Positions 34,211 through 42,547 are shown, numbered from the stretch's first letter. The stretch: 64,000 bases of DNA from JBJXGV01 sp046160485 (GCA_046160485.1 JBJXGV010000013.1:11689-75688); one strand, 5' to 3'. Notes: a model not told the origin generated them from the letters alone. Numbers and translations: made by a program.

Positions 34211-34894
34211 ATGACTGAGAATGACGAGCTACACCCCGTACGCGAAGCCCTTACCGCGCTCGGCGAGGCGCTCTCCGCTGACCAAGGCCGCAAACTCCAG
34301 CAATATCACGACCTGCTCGTTTCATCGAATCCGCGCTACTCGCTCATCTCCCCGGCCGACGTCCGGCGAATCCGCGACAGACACTTCGTGGAATCGGTTC
34401 AGCTGCTTCGGTGGGTTCCTCCGCAATCGGCCGCGATTCTCGACATCGGCTCGGGCGGCGGGCTCCCGGGTCTCGTGCTCAAGATCATGCGGCCCGACGC
34501 AACCGTCGTCCTGCTCGAGCGGCGGCGGCGCAAGCAGGTCTTCCTTCGATTCGCCGTGCACCGCCTGGGGCTCGCGGGCATTCACGTCTTCGGCAGCACC
34601 GTGGACCTCGCGGACGAGAGCGTCGGTCAGCCCGCGCTTCGCTTCGACTGCGTGGTCGCGCGCGCCGTCGGCCCGCTTGCCGAGCTCCTCCCTCTCGCGG
34701 CGCCGCTCTTGCGCCCGGATGGCGTGCTGATCGCCCCGAAGGGATCTCGAGCCGACGAGGATCTCGCGGCGGCGGCAGGCGCGCTTCAAAGTAGCGGCCT
34801 CATTCTGGCCGAGCGCCGCGGGGAATCGTTGACATCGCCGGAGGGCGGCCTTATACATAGGGCCACTTTGATTTTCCGTCGTCGCACTCAGTAG
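34211..34894 (+). CDS. rsmG: 16S rRNA (guanine-527-N7) methyltransferase RsmG
   Basis: 227 residues. SAM-binding motif ILDIGSGGGLPGLVLKIMRP near 75, VVLLERRRRKQVFLRF near 100, and the RFDCVVARAVGPLAELL segment near 145 mark RsmG (GidB). It methylates N7 of G527 in 16S rRNA; loss often gives low-level streptomycin resistance. It precedes parAB as in many genomes but is separated from jag by 225 bases with no gene. Confidence 0.95.
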   Translation: MTENDELHPVREALTALGEALSADQGRKLQQYHDLLVSSNPRYSLISPADVRRIRDRHFVESVQLLRWVPPQSAAILDIGSGGGLPGLVLKIMRPDATVVLLERRRRKQVFLRFAVHRLGLAGIHVFGSTVDLADESVGQPALRFDCVVARAVGPLAELLPLAAPLLRPDGVLIAPKGSRADEDLAAAAGALQSSGLILAERRGESLTSPEGGLIHRATLIFRRRTQ

Positions 34895-35008
34895 CGGCGG
34901 CACGGTTGCGGCGGCCGATCGAAGACGAGCGCGCCGCTCCGGAACCTGCGCTGCGGCGGTTCTGACGCAGCCGTTCGCGCACCAGCAAGCTCGGCGACGC
35001 CGCGAGAA

Positions 35009-35024
35009 TGTTCCACGTGGAACA
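35009..35024. promoter_or_regulatory. parS: parS centromere site
   Basis: TGTTCCACGTGGAACA, a perfect 16-base palindrome matching the bacterial parS consensus (TGTTTCACGTGAAACA) with one symmetrical change. It lies 10 bases upstream of the parA start. ParB loads here. Confidence 0.93.
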
Positions 35025-35033
35025 ATCGGGGGT

Positions 35034-35840
35034 GTGGTGGGACGGGTCATAGCGATCGCGAACCAGAAGGGCGGCGTCGGAAAGACGACGACAGCCGTCA
35101 ATCTCTCGGCGAGCCTTGCCGTCGCGGAGAAGAAGACACTTCTCGTCGATCTCGATCCGCAGGCTAACGCGGGGAGCGGAATCGGCGCTCGCCTCGACCC
35201 GGGACAGCCGAGCGTCTACGAGGTCCTCATTCAGGGCCTGTCGATGGACAATGTTCGGCGGCGCTCCGAGATGGAATTCCTCGACTTCGTCCCGTCCGGA
35301 CGCTCCCTCGTCGGCGCGGAGATCGAGCTCGTCAACGAAGAGGCCCGCGAACTCCGTCTTCGCGACGCCGTCCGCGCGATCAAAAACGATTACGAGTTCG
35401 TGCTCATCGACTGTCCACCATCTCTCGGGCTGCTGACGGTCAACGCGCTCGTCGCAGCGGACGCGGTCTTGATACCGATCCAGTGCGAGTACTACGCGCT
35501 CGAGGGATTGACGCAGCTCCTCAATACCGTGCGGCTCGTGCAGAAGAAGCTCAATCCCGAGCTCGGCATCGAAGGCGTGCTCCTCACGATGTACGACGGG
35601 CGCCTCAACCTTTCGAAGCAGGTTGCGAGCGAGGCCCGGCGTTACTTCCCCGAGAAGGTCTACGAGACAGTGATTCCGCGAAACGTACGCTTATCCGAGG
35701 CGCCGAGCTTCGGGAAGCCCGTGCTCATGTACGACGTTTCATCCATCGGATCGAAGAGCTACCTGAAACTGGCGAAGGAGGTGATCGAGAATGACCAAGC
35801 GCGTACTCGGGAGGGGGCTGGGAGCCCTTCTCTCGGATAA
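35034..35840 (+). CDS. parA: chromosome partitioning ATPase ParA
   Basis: 268 residues. Deviant Walker A ANQKGGVGKTTTAVNLSASL near 8-27 with the signature Lys; A-prime TLLVDLDPQANAG; Walker B FVLIDCPPSLGLLTVNAL. It belongs to the Soj-type chromosomal ParA group (no N-terminal helix-turn-helix) that moves ParB-parS complexes along the nucleoid. The tandem GTG start at 35034 lies 10 bases after a perfect parS. It overlaps parB by 50 bases. Confidence 0.97.
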   Translation: MVGRVIAIANQKGGVGKTTTAVNLSASLAVAEKKTLLVDLDPQANAGSGIGARLDPGQPSVYEVLIQGLSMDNVRRRSEMEFLDFVPSGRSLVGAEIELVNEEARELRLRDAVRAIKNDYEFVLIDCPPSLGLLTVNALVAADAVLIPIQCEYYALEGLTQLLNTVRLVQKKLNPELGIEGVLLTMYDGRLNLSKQVASEARRYFPEKVYETVIPRNVRLSEAPSFGKPVLMYDVSSIGSKSYLKLAKEVIENDQARTREGAGSPSLG

Positions 35841-36663
35841 CGTCGGGGATACGAGCGCCGAGGGCGGGGAGCGCGTCGTCGATGTTGCGCTCGCGTCGAT
35901 CACGCCGAATCCTTACCAGCCGCGAAAGACGATTCCCGAGGACAAGATTCGCGAACTTGCGGAGTCGATCCGGGAGCGCGGCGTACTGCAGCCGGTGGTT
36001 CTTCGGCGCGTCGCAGACGGCGGATTCCAGATCATCGCCGGCGAACGGCGCTGTCGCGCAGCGCGCCACCTCGGTCTCGCCACGGTTCCGGCGGTCGTTC
36101 GCGACATCCCAGACCGCGACTTGCTCGAACTCGCGCTGATCGAAAATATCCAACGCGAGGACCTCGACGAGATCGAGCTTGCGATGGCGCTCGATCAGCT
36201 CATCCTCGACTACAGCTACACGCATCAGCAACTCGCCGCGCGTCTCGGAAAAGAGCGCACGTCCGTTACGAACACGCTGCGACTGCTGAAGTTGCCGGAG
36301 CGCGTGCGAAGCGCGGTTTCGTCCGGCGAAATCAGCGCGGGACACGCTCGCGCGCTCGCCGGGCTCTCGGAAGAGGGCGCCCAGACTGCGTGGTGCGACC
36401 GGATCGCGCGGGAGGGGCTTTCCGTTCGCGCGCTCGAAGCGCTTCTCGCCGCGGCCTCGCCGGCGCGGCGCTCGCGCATGAAACGGTCGCTCGTGCGCCG
36501 AGAGGACTCGGGCCTGCGTGACTTAAACGAGCGGCTCCAGACGGCGCTCGGCACGCGAACGCAGATCCGCCGCGTCGGAAAAGGCGGGCGCATCGAGATC
36601 GAGTTCTATTCGAACGATGAACTCGAGCGGCTTCTCGAGCTTCTTTTGCGCGAGCAGCGGTAG
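35791..36663 (+). CDS. parB: chromosome partitioning CTPase clamp ParB
   Basis: 290 residues. Start MTKRVLGRGLGALLS with a near-perfect AAGGAGGTGATC ribosome site inside parA. The N-terminal CTP-binding domain contains NPYQPRK and GERRCRAARHLGL (the GERRxRA box); the helix-turn-helix YTHQQLAARLGKERTSVTNT binds parS; the C-terminus dimerises. It spreads from parS as a CTP-gated clamp and stimulates ParA. The next gene begins 4 bases downstream. Confidence 0.97.
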   Translation: MTKRVLGRGLGALLSDNVGDTSAEGGERVVDVALASITPNPYQPRKTIPEDKIRELAESIRERGVLQPVVLRRVADGGFQIIAGERRCRAARHLGLATVPAVVRDIPDRDLLELALIENIQREDLDEIELAMALDQLILDYSYTHQQLAARLGKERTSVTNTLRLLKLPERVRSAVSSGEISAGHARALAGLSEEGAQTAWCDRIAREGLSVRALEALLAAASPARRSRMKRSLVRREDSGLRDLNERLQTALGTRTQIRRVGKGGRIEIEFYSNDELERLLELLLREQR

Positions 36664-36666
36664 TCG

Positions 36667-37503
36667 ATGACGCGATCCGCGCAGCTCGCCCTCCCGCTTC
36701 TCGAAGCCGCGCCGTCGGAGGGGTTCGACCTCACGACTCAGATCGAGCGCCTGGTGTGCGAGATCGTTGCCGAGTGCCCCGGGTTCGCGCACGTCGATCC
36801 GTCTCGCCTCGTGATTTCGGGCGCGGCGACCCGCAATCGGAGCCGCTTCGGGAAGTACGCTTCGATATTCCCGCTTCGGTTCGAGGGGGGCGCGAGCGTG
36901 CAATCGGGGCGGCGCGTTGCGTGGTACCTGCCGCGCGTCGAGGTCGACGGCCGAGATATTCTGTACGCGCTCTTCTTCTACATCCCGCGCTTCTTCACGC
37001 TCGACGCAGCGCGACGACTCAGCGTCGTCTTCCACGAACTTCATCACATTAGCGACAAGTTTGACGGGGATCTCAGGCGCTTCCCTGGCCATTTCCACTA
37101 TCACGGCAAGTCCGTCAAGCATTTCGAGGATGGATTTCGCGACGACCTCGATCGGTTCCTCGCGAGCGGGCGGGCGCGGCGCTTCGAATGCCTGCTGGAG
37201 TATTCGCTTCCGCGCTTGATGAAACGGTACGGCGCGGTGGTTTGGCGGCGGGTCCCGCAACCGCGGCTTGCGCGTCGCCAGGAGCGGTGGTCGCTGTGCG
37301 CGGATGAGCGCGCGGGGCTGCTCGATGCGTCGTCGATCGGCGCGCGCGCACGCGCGCGGCGCGGCGAGCCCGAGCCGCAGACGCTCATCTCCCTCGGCGC
37401 GCAATCGGCGCGGCTCCTCTGGGTGCCGCCCTCGCCGCGCGCGCTTCACGCGCTGGGGGACGATCACGGCGACGCGCGCGTCGTCAGTGTGGTCTGCTCG
37501 TGA
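36667..37503 (+). CDS. putative metallopeptidase with HELHH motif, downstream of parB
   Basis: 278 residues. The motif VVFHELHHISDKFDGD near 118-130 is an HExxH-type zinc site, with a further His/Asp-rich segment (RRFPGHFHYHGKSVKHFEDG) that could supply the third ligand. This recalls uncharacterised 'putative metallopeptidase' proteins. The C-terminal third is Arg-rich and looks disordered. There is no signal peptide, so it acts in the cytoplasm if active. It starts 4 bases after parB and overlaps the M23 gene by 4 bases (GTGA), so it is translated with the segregation and envelope genes. Substrate unknown. Confidence 0.8.
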   Translation: MTRSAQLALPLLEAAPSEGFDLTTQIERLVCEIVAECPGFAHVDPSRLVISGAATRNRSRFGKYASIFPLRFEGGASVQSGRRVAWYLPRVEVDGRDILYALFFYIPRFFTLDAARRLSVVFHELHHISDKFDGDLRRFPGHFHYHGKSVKHFEDGFRDDLDRFLASGRARRFECLLEYSLPRLMKRYGAVVWRRVPQPRLARRQERWSLCADERAGLLDASSIGARARARRGEPEPQTLISLGAQSARLLWVPPSPRALHALGDDHGDARVVSVVCS

Positions 37504-38435
37504 CGCGACGCGCCATTTCGATTCAGCTCGGCGATTCGGAGCGGCCCGGCGCCGCGCCGCGCCGATGGACGCTCGCCGGTTGGCGTCTCGCCGCCGCGGG
37601 TATAAGCATCTTTTTCGCGATTGCGCTGACAGGGTTCTTCTTCGTGCGTTTTTCGGAACTGAAGCGCGCGTCGCGCGAACTCGAGCGTGTCACCGCGCGC
37701 AACGCGGAACTCGAAGCGACGATTAAGCAACTCGCCGAGGTCGAGAACGAACTCGAGACGATGCGCGCGATGGACGCCGAGATGCGCGAGTGGCTCGGGC
37801 TCGCGGCGCAACCCGGGAGCGCAAACACAGGCGACGCTCTCGCGGCCAGCGCCGCGACTGCCGCGAACAGCGGTGGCGGTGGCGGTGGTGCTGGCGCCGC
37901 CAACAGCACGGGCCGCGCCGCGGACGGCGCCGCGGTCGACGCGCCGCTTTCGCCGGGCGAGCGCGCGATCGTCGCGGAGGCGGACCCGGTCGCGCGGCTC
38001 ACCATCGACCAGTTGGCGAGCATCGCCCAGAGCGCGCAGCTCGCGTGGCCGATCGAAGGCTGGGTGTCGTCGGAGTTCGGCGAGGCGCGCGCCGGCGACG
38101 CCCTCCACACCGGCCTCGACATCGTCGCGCCGACCGGAACGCCGGTCCTCGCCGCCGCCGACGGGGATGTCGTTGTAGCGGGAACCGATTCGCAGTATGG
38201 TCGCCTGGTTTCAATCGAACACGCCGACGGACTGCGAACTTTCTACGGACACAATGCAAGCCTCTTCGTCTCGCGCGGCGATCGCGTTGTGCGCGGACAG
38301 CAGATCGCAACGGTCGGCAGCACTGGGCGCAGCACGGCGCCGCACTTGCATTTTGAGGTGCGCCTGCGCCGCGTCGTCATCGATCCGCGCGAATTGCTGC
38401 CGCCCGAGAGCGACGCGCTCGCGGGCAACCGATGA
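37500..38435 (+). CDS. M23 (LytM-type) peptidase with membrane anchor and coiled coil
   Basis: 311 residues: one membrane helix near 27-50 (AAAGISIFFAIALTGFFFVR), a coiled coil to about 95, a Gly/Ala-rich linker, and a C-terminal M23 domain. Zinc ligands are visible in DALHTGLDIVAPTG and APHLHFEVRL. It would cut peptidoglycan cross-bridges in the periplasm. The GTG start overlaps the previous stop as GTGA. The bactofilin gene follows; M23-bactofilin pairs are known from studies of bacterial cell shape, where the peptidase's cytoplasmic tail contacts the bactofilin. Confidence 0.92.
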   Translation: MTRRAISIQLGDSERPGAAPRRWTLAGWRLAAAGISIFFAIALTGFFFVRFSELKRASRELERVTARNAELEATIKQLAEVENELETMRAMDAEMREWLGLAAQPGSANTGDALAASAATAANSGGGGGGAGAANSTGRAADGAAVDAPLSPGERAIVAEADPVARLTIDQLASIAQSAQLAWPIEGWVSSEFGEARAGDALHTGLDIVAPTGTPVLAAADGDVVVAGTDSQYGRLVSIEHADGLRTFYGHNASLFVSRGDRVVRGQQIATVGSTGRSTAPHLHFEVRLRRVVIDPRELLPPESDALAGNR

Positions 38436-38551
38436 CGCAACGATGAAGAAACGGCGCGCTTGAGCGCTTTAGACCGAGAACGATCGCTCGACGATTAAGG
38501 ACCCCGTGCGCGACAACCCATAAACGTTGTTGATGAACCTCGGAGGTGGCC

Positions 38552-39094
38552 ATGTTCAACAAGCAAGAGAAGACGACGAATACGCCGACCACGCCGTCCC
38601 CGGCGCCGGCGCCCGCACCGCGGCCCGCCGCGGAATCGGTGGACCAGAAGCTCAACTCGATCATGGGGCGCGGCTCCGTTATGACGGGAACGATAAAAGC
38701 CGAGGGAAGCATTCGCGTCGACGGACGATTTGACGGCACGATCGAAAGCGGCGACACGCTCGTCGTCGGCAAGGAGGGTGTCGTCAACGGCGACGCGATC
38801 GTCAAGCGCGCGGTAATCGGCGGCCACTTCGAGGGAAACATCCACGCGTCGGTGAAGGTCGAACTCCACGGCGGCTGCGAAATGTTCGGCGAAGTCGTGA
38901 CGCCGAGCCTCGTCATCGAAGAAGGTGTCGTGTTCGAAGGGAGCTGCAAGATGGGCTCGAAGTCGCAGAAGTCGGGCGACATGAAGAGCGGATCGAGCGC
39001 AACGAACGTGGCGCGGCCCGCGACATCACCCACGTCATCACCGTCGTCGACGGGCGCGATGGCAGGATCGCCGACCGCGGGGCAGCGTCTCTAG
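38552..39094 (+). CDS. bactofilin
   Basis: 180 residues. ATG 38552 follows GGAGGTGGCC; the GTG six bases earlier lies inside that site. A Pro/Thr/Ala-rich N-terminal tail precedes the bactofilin beta-helix at about 40-130: GRGSVMTGTIKAEGSIRVDG, then GRFDGTIESGDTLVVGKEG, VVNGDAIVKRAVIGGHFEGN, VELHGGCEMFGEV. The C-terminus is Ser/Thr/Lys-rich. It forms nucleotide-free filaments at the membrane. Placed after the M23 gene and near parAB; in myxobacteria bactofilins position ParABS complexes. Confidence 0.94.
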   Translation: MFNKQEKTTNTPTTPSPAPAPAPRPAAESVDQKLNSIMGRGSVMTGTIKAEGSIRVDGRFDGTIESGDTLVVGKEGVVNGDAIVKRAVIGGHFEGNIHASVKVELHGGCEMFGEVVTPSLVIEEGVVFEGSCKMGSKSQKSGDMKSGSSATNVARPATSPTSSPSSTGAMAGSPTAGQRL

Positions 39095-39131
39095 CCAGGA
39101 ATTCGAGGGAGCGCCGCGCGCGAATTTTCTG

Positions 39132-39160
39132 TTGAATCCGCCGCGGCCGTTCCCTAGAAT
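39132..39160 (+). promoter_or_regulatory. promoter of the ATP synthase operon
   Basis: TTGAAT at 39132-39137, 17-base spacer, TAGAAT at 39155-39160. It lies so close to ATG 39178 that the expected transcript leader is only about 10 bases. Confidence 0.7.
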
Positions 39161-39177
39161 GCCCGAGTTTGTGAGTC

Positions 39178-39468
39178 ATGGGCGAAACGCCCGAAGAAGA
39201 ACCGCGAAAGCGAATTACGCGCGTTTTGCGAAAGCTTCGCGGGGGCGCCACCAACGAGGACGTCAGCGCCTACAGGTACGTGGGGCTCGGCATGACGTTC
39301 GCGCTTTCGGCGCTTCTGTTTTTCGGTCTTGGTTATGCACTCGATAAACGACTGGGCACGCTCCCCATCTTTTCTCTCATCGGAGCCTTTATCGGGGGAA
39401 TCGGCGGGTTCCTTCATTTGTACCGCTCCGTAATCCGCGAATCGGACAAGAAGCCACCATCCCCGTGA
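39178..39468 (+). CDS. atpZ: AtpZ/AtpI-type small membrane protein
   Basis: 96 residues with a charged N-terminus (EEEPRKRITRVLRKLRGG) and two membrane helices (YVGLGMTFALSALLFFGLGY and FSLIGAFIGGIGGFLHLYRS). This is the AtpZ (DUF2534/'AtpZ/AtpI') profile; the family associates with F-type ATP synthase and may form an ion channel. It overlaps the next gene by 4 bases. It is the first gene of the ATP synthase operon. Confidence 0.82.
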   Translation: MGETPEEEPRKRITRVLRKLRGGATNEDVSAYRYVGLGMTFALSALLFFGLGYALDKRLGTLPIFSLIGAFIGGIGGFLHLYRSVIRESDKKPPSP

Positions 39469-40907
39469 GCGCCTCAAATCGATTTTTGATTGGCATTGTC
39501 GCGATCGGCGCCGCCGTGTACGCGGTGCTTTCGATCGCGTTCGCGCGGTATCTCAACGGGCCGGTCGGCGGTGGGCTCGTGTTCGGCGTCGTCGTCTCCG
39601 CGGCGAACGTCATCGGCAGCTACTTCCTGATGATGTGGGGCGGGCGCCGCGGCGATAGACAGTTCCTCGAAGCCTTTGTCGGCGGCATGCTCGGCCGCTT
39701 TCTTGTAATCGGTCTCGCGCTCCTTGCTGCCTACGCGATTCCCGACCTCGGTTTCAACTCCACGCTCTACACGATTCTCGTCGCGTTCTTCCCGCTCGCC
39801 GGCTTCGAGGTGTACTGCGTCGTGCGCGACCTCGACAAGGCGCGCGCGTCCGCGCCGGCGACCAAGAATCCGCCGAAGGGCCTCGCGTCGATCGCGTGCG
39901 CGGCGGTTGCGGTCGCGGCGACGCTCGTGTGGTACGGCGCGGCGCTCGCCAAAGATCCGGCTGCGGGCCACGCCGCCGAGACACACGCGACCGACGCGCA
40001 CGCAGCCGACACGCACGGCGCAACAGCCGATCACGCGGCCGGCGCTCACGACGCCCACGGTGCCGACACGCACGGCGCATCGGCTGATCACGCGGGCGAC
40101 GCGCACGGAACCGATGCCCACGGCGCGCACGACGAAGGTGACGTCTTCACGCACCTCTTTCACCACCTCAACGACGAAGTCGTTTTTCCGATCGCGCCCG
40201 TGCAGATCGGCGCGGTCTCGGTCGACATGTCGATCACGAAACTCGTGATCATGATCTGGATCGCGTGCGCGCTGAACCTCGCCATCTTCGGAACGCTTGC
40301 GCGCAAAAGCCGCAGCCTCGTGCCGACGGGCCGCTTCCAAAACTTCTTCGAGTCGCTCGTCGTCTTCGTGAAGAAGGACATGGTCGAAGAAATCATGGGC
40401 CATCACCTCGGCCCGAAGTTCACGCCGTACTTCCTCACGGTCTTCTTCTTCATCCTCTTCATGAATCTCCTTGGGCTCGTGCCGTTCATGCACACGGCTA
40501 CCGGAAACATCGCGGTCACGGCGGCGCTTGCGCTCATGACGTTCATCGTCATGCAGGTCTCGGGCATCCGCGAGCAGGGGCTCGTCGGCTACGCGAAAAA
40601 CATCGTGCCTCCGGGCATTCCGCTCTGGCTCTACCCGATCATGCTCCCGGTCGAAATCCTCGGGATGCTGACGAAGCCGTTCGCGCTGACGATCCGACTC
40701 TTTGCGAACATGACGGCCGGCCACGTCGTCATCCTCTCGCTCTTCGGGCTTCTCTTCTTCTTCAAATCGATCTTCATCGCGCCGGCGGTGCTCGGCTTCG
40801 TCCTCTTCGTGTACATGCTCGAGCTTCTCGTCGCGTTTCTTCAGGCGTACATCTTCACGTTTCTTTCGATTCTGTTCGTGAACGCATGCGCTCATCCGGA
40901 GCACTAG
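39465..40907 (+). CDS. atpB: AtpI-like / ATP synthase subunit a fusion with His-rich linker
   Basis: 480 residues in one frame without a stop. Residues 1-125 are an AtpI-like four-helix membrane protein (AVYAVLSIAFARYLNGPVGG, FVGGMLGRFLVIGLALLAAY). A signal-like segment (KGLASIACAAVAVAATLVWY) follows, then a roughly 60-residue His/Ala/Asp/Thr-rich linker. From about 225 on it is F0 subunit a, with the essential Arg in PFALTIRLFANMTAGHVVIL and the C-terminal FLQAYIFTFLSILFVNACAH. It could be one fused product, or subunit a could restart internally at GTG 39822 (GAGG 11 bases upstream). Normal homologues are two genes. Confidence 0.88.
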   Translation: MSASNRFLIGIVAIGAAVYAVLSIAFARYLNGPVGGGLVFGVVVSAANVIGSYFLMMWGGRRGDRQFLEAFVGGMLGRFLVIGLALLAAYAIPDLGFNSTLYTILVAFFPLAGFEVYCVVRDLDKARASAPATKNPPKGLASIACAAVAVAATLVWYGAALAKDPAAGHAAETHATDAHAADTHGATADHAAGAHDAHGADTHGASADHAGDAHGTDAHGAHDEGDVFTHLFHHLNDEVVFPIAPVQIGAVSVDMSITKLVIMIWIACALNLAIFGTLARKSRSLVPTGRFQNFFESLVVFVKKDMVEEIMGHHLGPKFTPYFLTVFFFILFMNLLGLVPFMHTATGNIAVTAALALMTFIVMQVSGIREQGLVGYAKNIVPPGIPLWLYPIMLPVEILGMLTKPFALTIRLFANMTAGHVVILSLFGLLFFFKSIFIAPAVLGFVLFVYMLELLVAFLQAYIFTFLSILFVNACAHPEH

Positions 40908-40994
40908 CGCGCGCGGCGCGTGTCGCGAAAGCGGCACGGCGCGCGGGCTGGCGGCGCCGGCTGGGCAACCCTTGAAAGGAGGATTTCGAAGACA

Positions 40995-41219
40995 ATGAGC
41001 TTCGCACATCTCGCCGCCGGTCTTGGTGCGGCCATCACGGTCTGCGGCGCGGGTTACGGCATCGGCAAGCTCGCCGCGGCAGCGCTCGAAAGCATGGCTC
41101 GCCAGCCCGAGGCGTCCGGCAACATCCGCGGCGCGATGATCATCGCGGCGGCGCTTATCGAAGGCGTTAGCCTCTTCGCGCTCGTTATCTGCATTCTGCT
41201 CGCGAGCAAGGCGGCGTAG
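40995..41219 (+). CDS. atpE: ATP synthase subunit c
   Basis: 74 residues, two-helix c subunit. The ATG has AAAGGAGG upstream; earlier in-frame sequence is unlikely to be translated. Helix 1: LGAAITVCGAGYGIGKLAAA; polar loop RQPEASG; helix 2: MIIAAALIEGVSLFALVICI, with the ion-carrying Glu followed by Gly. The Na+-type signature (Glu-Ser/Thr with Gln in helix 1) is absent, so proton coupling is expected. It forms the rotating c-ring. Confidence 0.95.
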   Translation: MSFAHLAAGLGAAITVCGAGYGIGKLAAAALESMARQPEASGNIRGAMIIAAALIEGVSLFALVICILLASKAA

Positions 41220-41226
41220 GCGCAGC

Positions 41227-41730
41227 GTGGACGGCATTCTCTCGATCAACCCGGGACTCGTCATCTGGACGATCGTCTCGTTCGTGATACTCATCCTCCT
41301 GCTCAAGAAGACGGCATGGGGGCCGATCGTCGCCGGGCTCGACAAGCGCGAGGCGGCGATCAAGAGCGCGGTGCTCGCGGCGGATCAAGCCAAGATCGAC
41401 GCGGAACGGGTGATCGCCGAAAACAAGACGCTGCTCGCGCAAGCGGCGGCCGACGCAACCGCGACGCGCGAGAAGGCGACGCTGGATGCCGAGGCGCGCG
41501 CGAACGCGATCTTCCAAGAGGCGCAAGCGAAGGCCGACGCGCAGATCGAGCGCGCGCGGCGCGAGATCGCGCTCGAAGAGGAGCGCGCGATCGCGGCGGT
41601 GCGCAAGGAAGCGGTCGACCTCTCGATCCAAGCGGCGTCGCGGCTTCTCGGGCGCTCTGTCAACACGGACGACAACCGCCGCCTCGTCGAACAGTTCTTG
41701 ACGGACGTCGCGAAGAAGGAAATTTCGTGA
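41227..41730 (+). CDS. atpF: ATP synthase subunit b
   Basis: 167 residues: one N-terminal helix (NPGLVIWTIVSFVILILLLK) and a long charged coiled coil (TREKATLDAEARANAIFQEA, RARREIALEEERAIAAVRKE) ending in SVNTDDNRRLVEQFL. It is the stator stalk linking subunit a to F1. The GTG start 7 bases after atpE has a poor ribosome site, so translational coupling is likely. A 29-codon mini-frame lies between it and atpH. Confidence 0.95.
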   Translation: MDGILSINPGLVIWTIVSFVILILLLKKTAWGPIVAGLDKREAAIKSAVLAADQAKIDAERVIAENKTLLAQAAADATATREKATLDAEARANAIFQEAQAKADAQIERARREIALEEERAIAAVRKEAVDLSIQAASRLLGRSVNTDDNRRLVEQFLTDVAKKEIS

Positions 41731-41816
41731 TTCGAGCGAGCGCGAACGCGACGGCGAACACGGGCGCGAGCGCGAACGCGACGAACGATGCGCGCGCGGC
41801 ACGGGGTTCCGCATGA
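41727..41816 (+). CDS. possible 29-codon mini-gene linking atpF and atpH
   Basis: GTG at 41727 overlaps the atpF stop (GTGA) and its own stop overlaps the atpH start (ATGA). The product would be Ala/Asn/Thr-rich, made of a 14-base direct repeat (AGCGCGAACGCGAC at 41738-41751 and 41769-41782). It may only carry ribosomes across the gap, or be chance. Confidence 0.25.
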   Translation: MIRASANATANTGASANATNDARAARGSA

Positions 41817-42385
41817 TCGGGGGCGGGCCGGGCGGCGCCGTGGGACGCGTCTACGCCGACGCGCTCTTCGCGATCGCGAAGCAGACCAACGCAGTCGACG
41901 AGATGCTCGTCGACCTCGAAGGCGTCGAGGCCGCGCTCCACGACAACGCGAACTTCGCGACGCTCTATTCGTCGCCGAAGCTCACGCGCGAAGAGGCGAG
42001 CCAGATGCTGCGCGGCACCTTCGAGGGGAAGGTCGGCAAACATGTGCTGAACCTTCTACTCGTGCTGCTCACGCGCGGGCGGCAGCGTGCGCTTCCGCAG
42101 ATCGCGGACGCGTTTCGTGCGCACGTCGACTTCGACCGCCGCCAGCGGCGCGTCGCGATCGCGACGGCCGGGCCGCTCGACGCGGCACAAGCCGACGCCA
42201 TCGCGAAGGCGATCGCCGCGAAGACGGGCGACCGCGTGATCCTCGAGACGAGCGTCGATCCGTCGCTCCTCGGCGGCGCGGTTGCGCGCGTGGGCGACAT
42301 GGTGATCGACGGCAGCCTGCGTACCGGACTCGCGCGCCTGGCGAAGACGATGCAGTCGGAGGCGGAGCTGAAAACGGCGCACTAG
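41813..42385 (+). CDS. atpH: ATP synthase subunit delta
   Basis: 190 residues of the OSCP/delta family: RVYADALFAIAKQTNAVDEM, FEGKVGKHVLNLLLVLLTRG and C-terminal DPSLLGGAVARVGDMVIDGS. It joins the b stalk to the top of F1. A Gly-rich start (MIGGGPGGAVG) is unusual but consistent with the ATG overlapping the mini-frame. atpA follows after 162 bases, longer than usual. Confidence 0.93.
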   Translation: MIGGGPGGAVGRVYADALFAIAKQTNAVDEMLVDLEGVEAALHDNANFATLYSSPKLTREEASQMLRGTFEGKVGKHVLNLLLVLLTRGRQRALPQIADAFRAHVDFDRRQRRVAIATAGPLDAAQADAIAKAIAAKTGDRVILETSVDPSLLGGAVARVGDMVIDGSLRTGLARLAKTMQSEAELKTAH

Positions 42386-42547
42386 CGAGCGAGACGCGAT
42401 ACGCGATTCGCGAGACGCGAGGCACGCAATGCGAAGCGCAAAACGCGCAGCGCACACGGAACAGATTGAATCCAACGAGGTCGAGCGCAACGCACACATC
42501 ACGATCTCTGAATCGATTGGTGAGTTGAAGCGAAAGGTGTCGAGTCG

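Noticed and set aside
39960..40140. Repeated GCGCACGACGCC-like units considered as a CRISPR or VNTR array
   Set aside because: They are codons of the His/Ala/Asp-rich linker in the AtpI-AtpB frame, with irregular unit size and no spacers.
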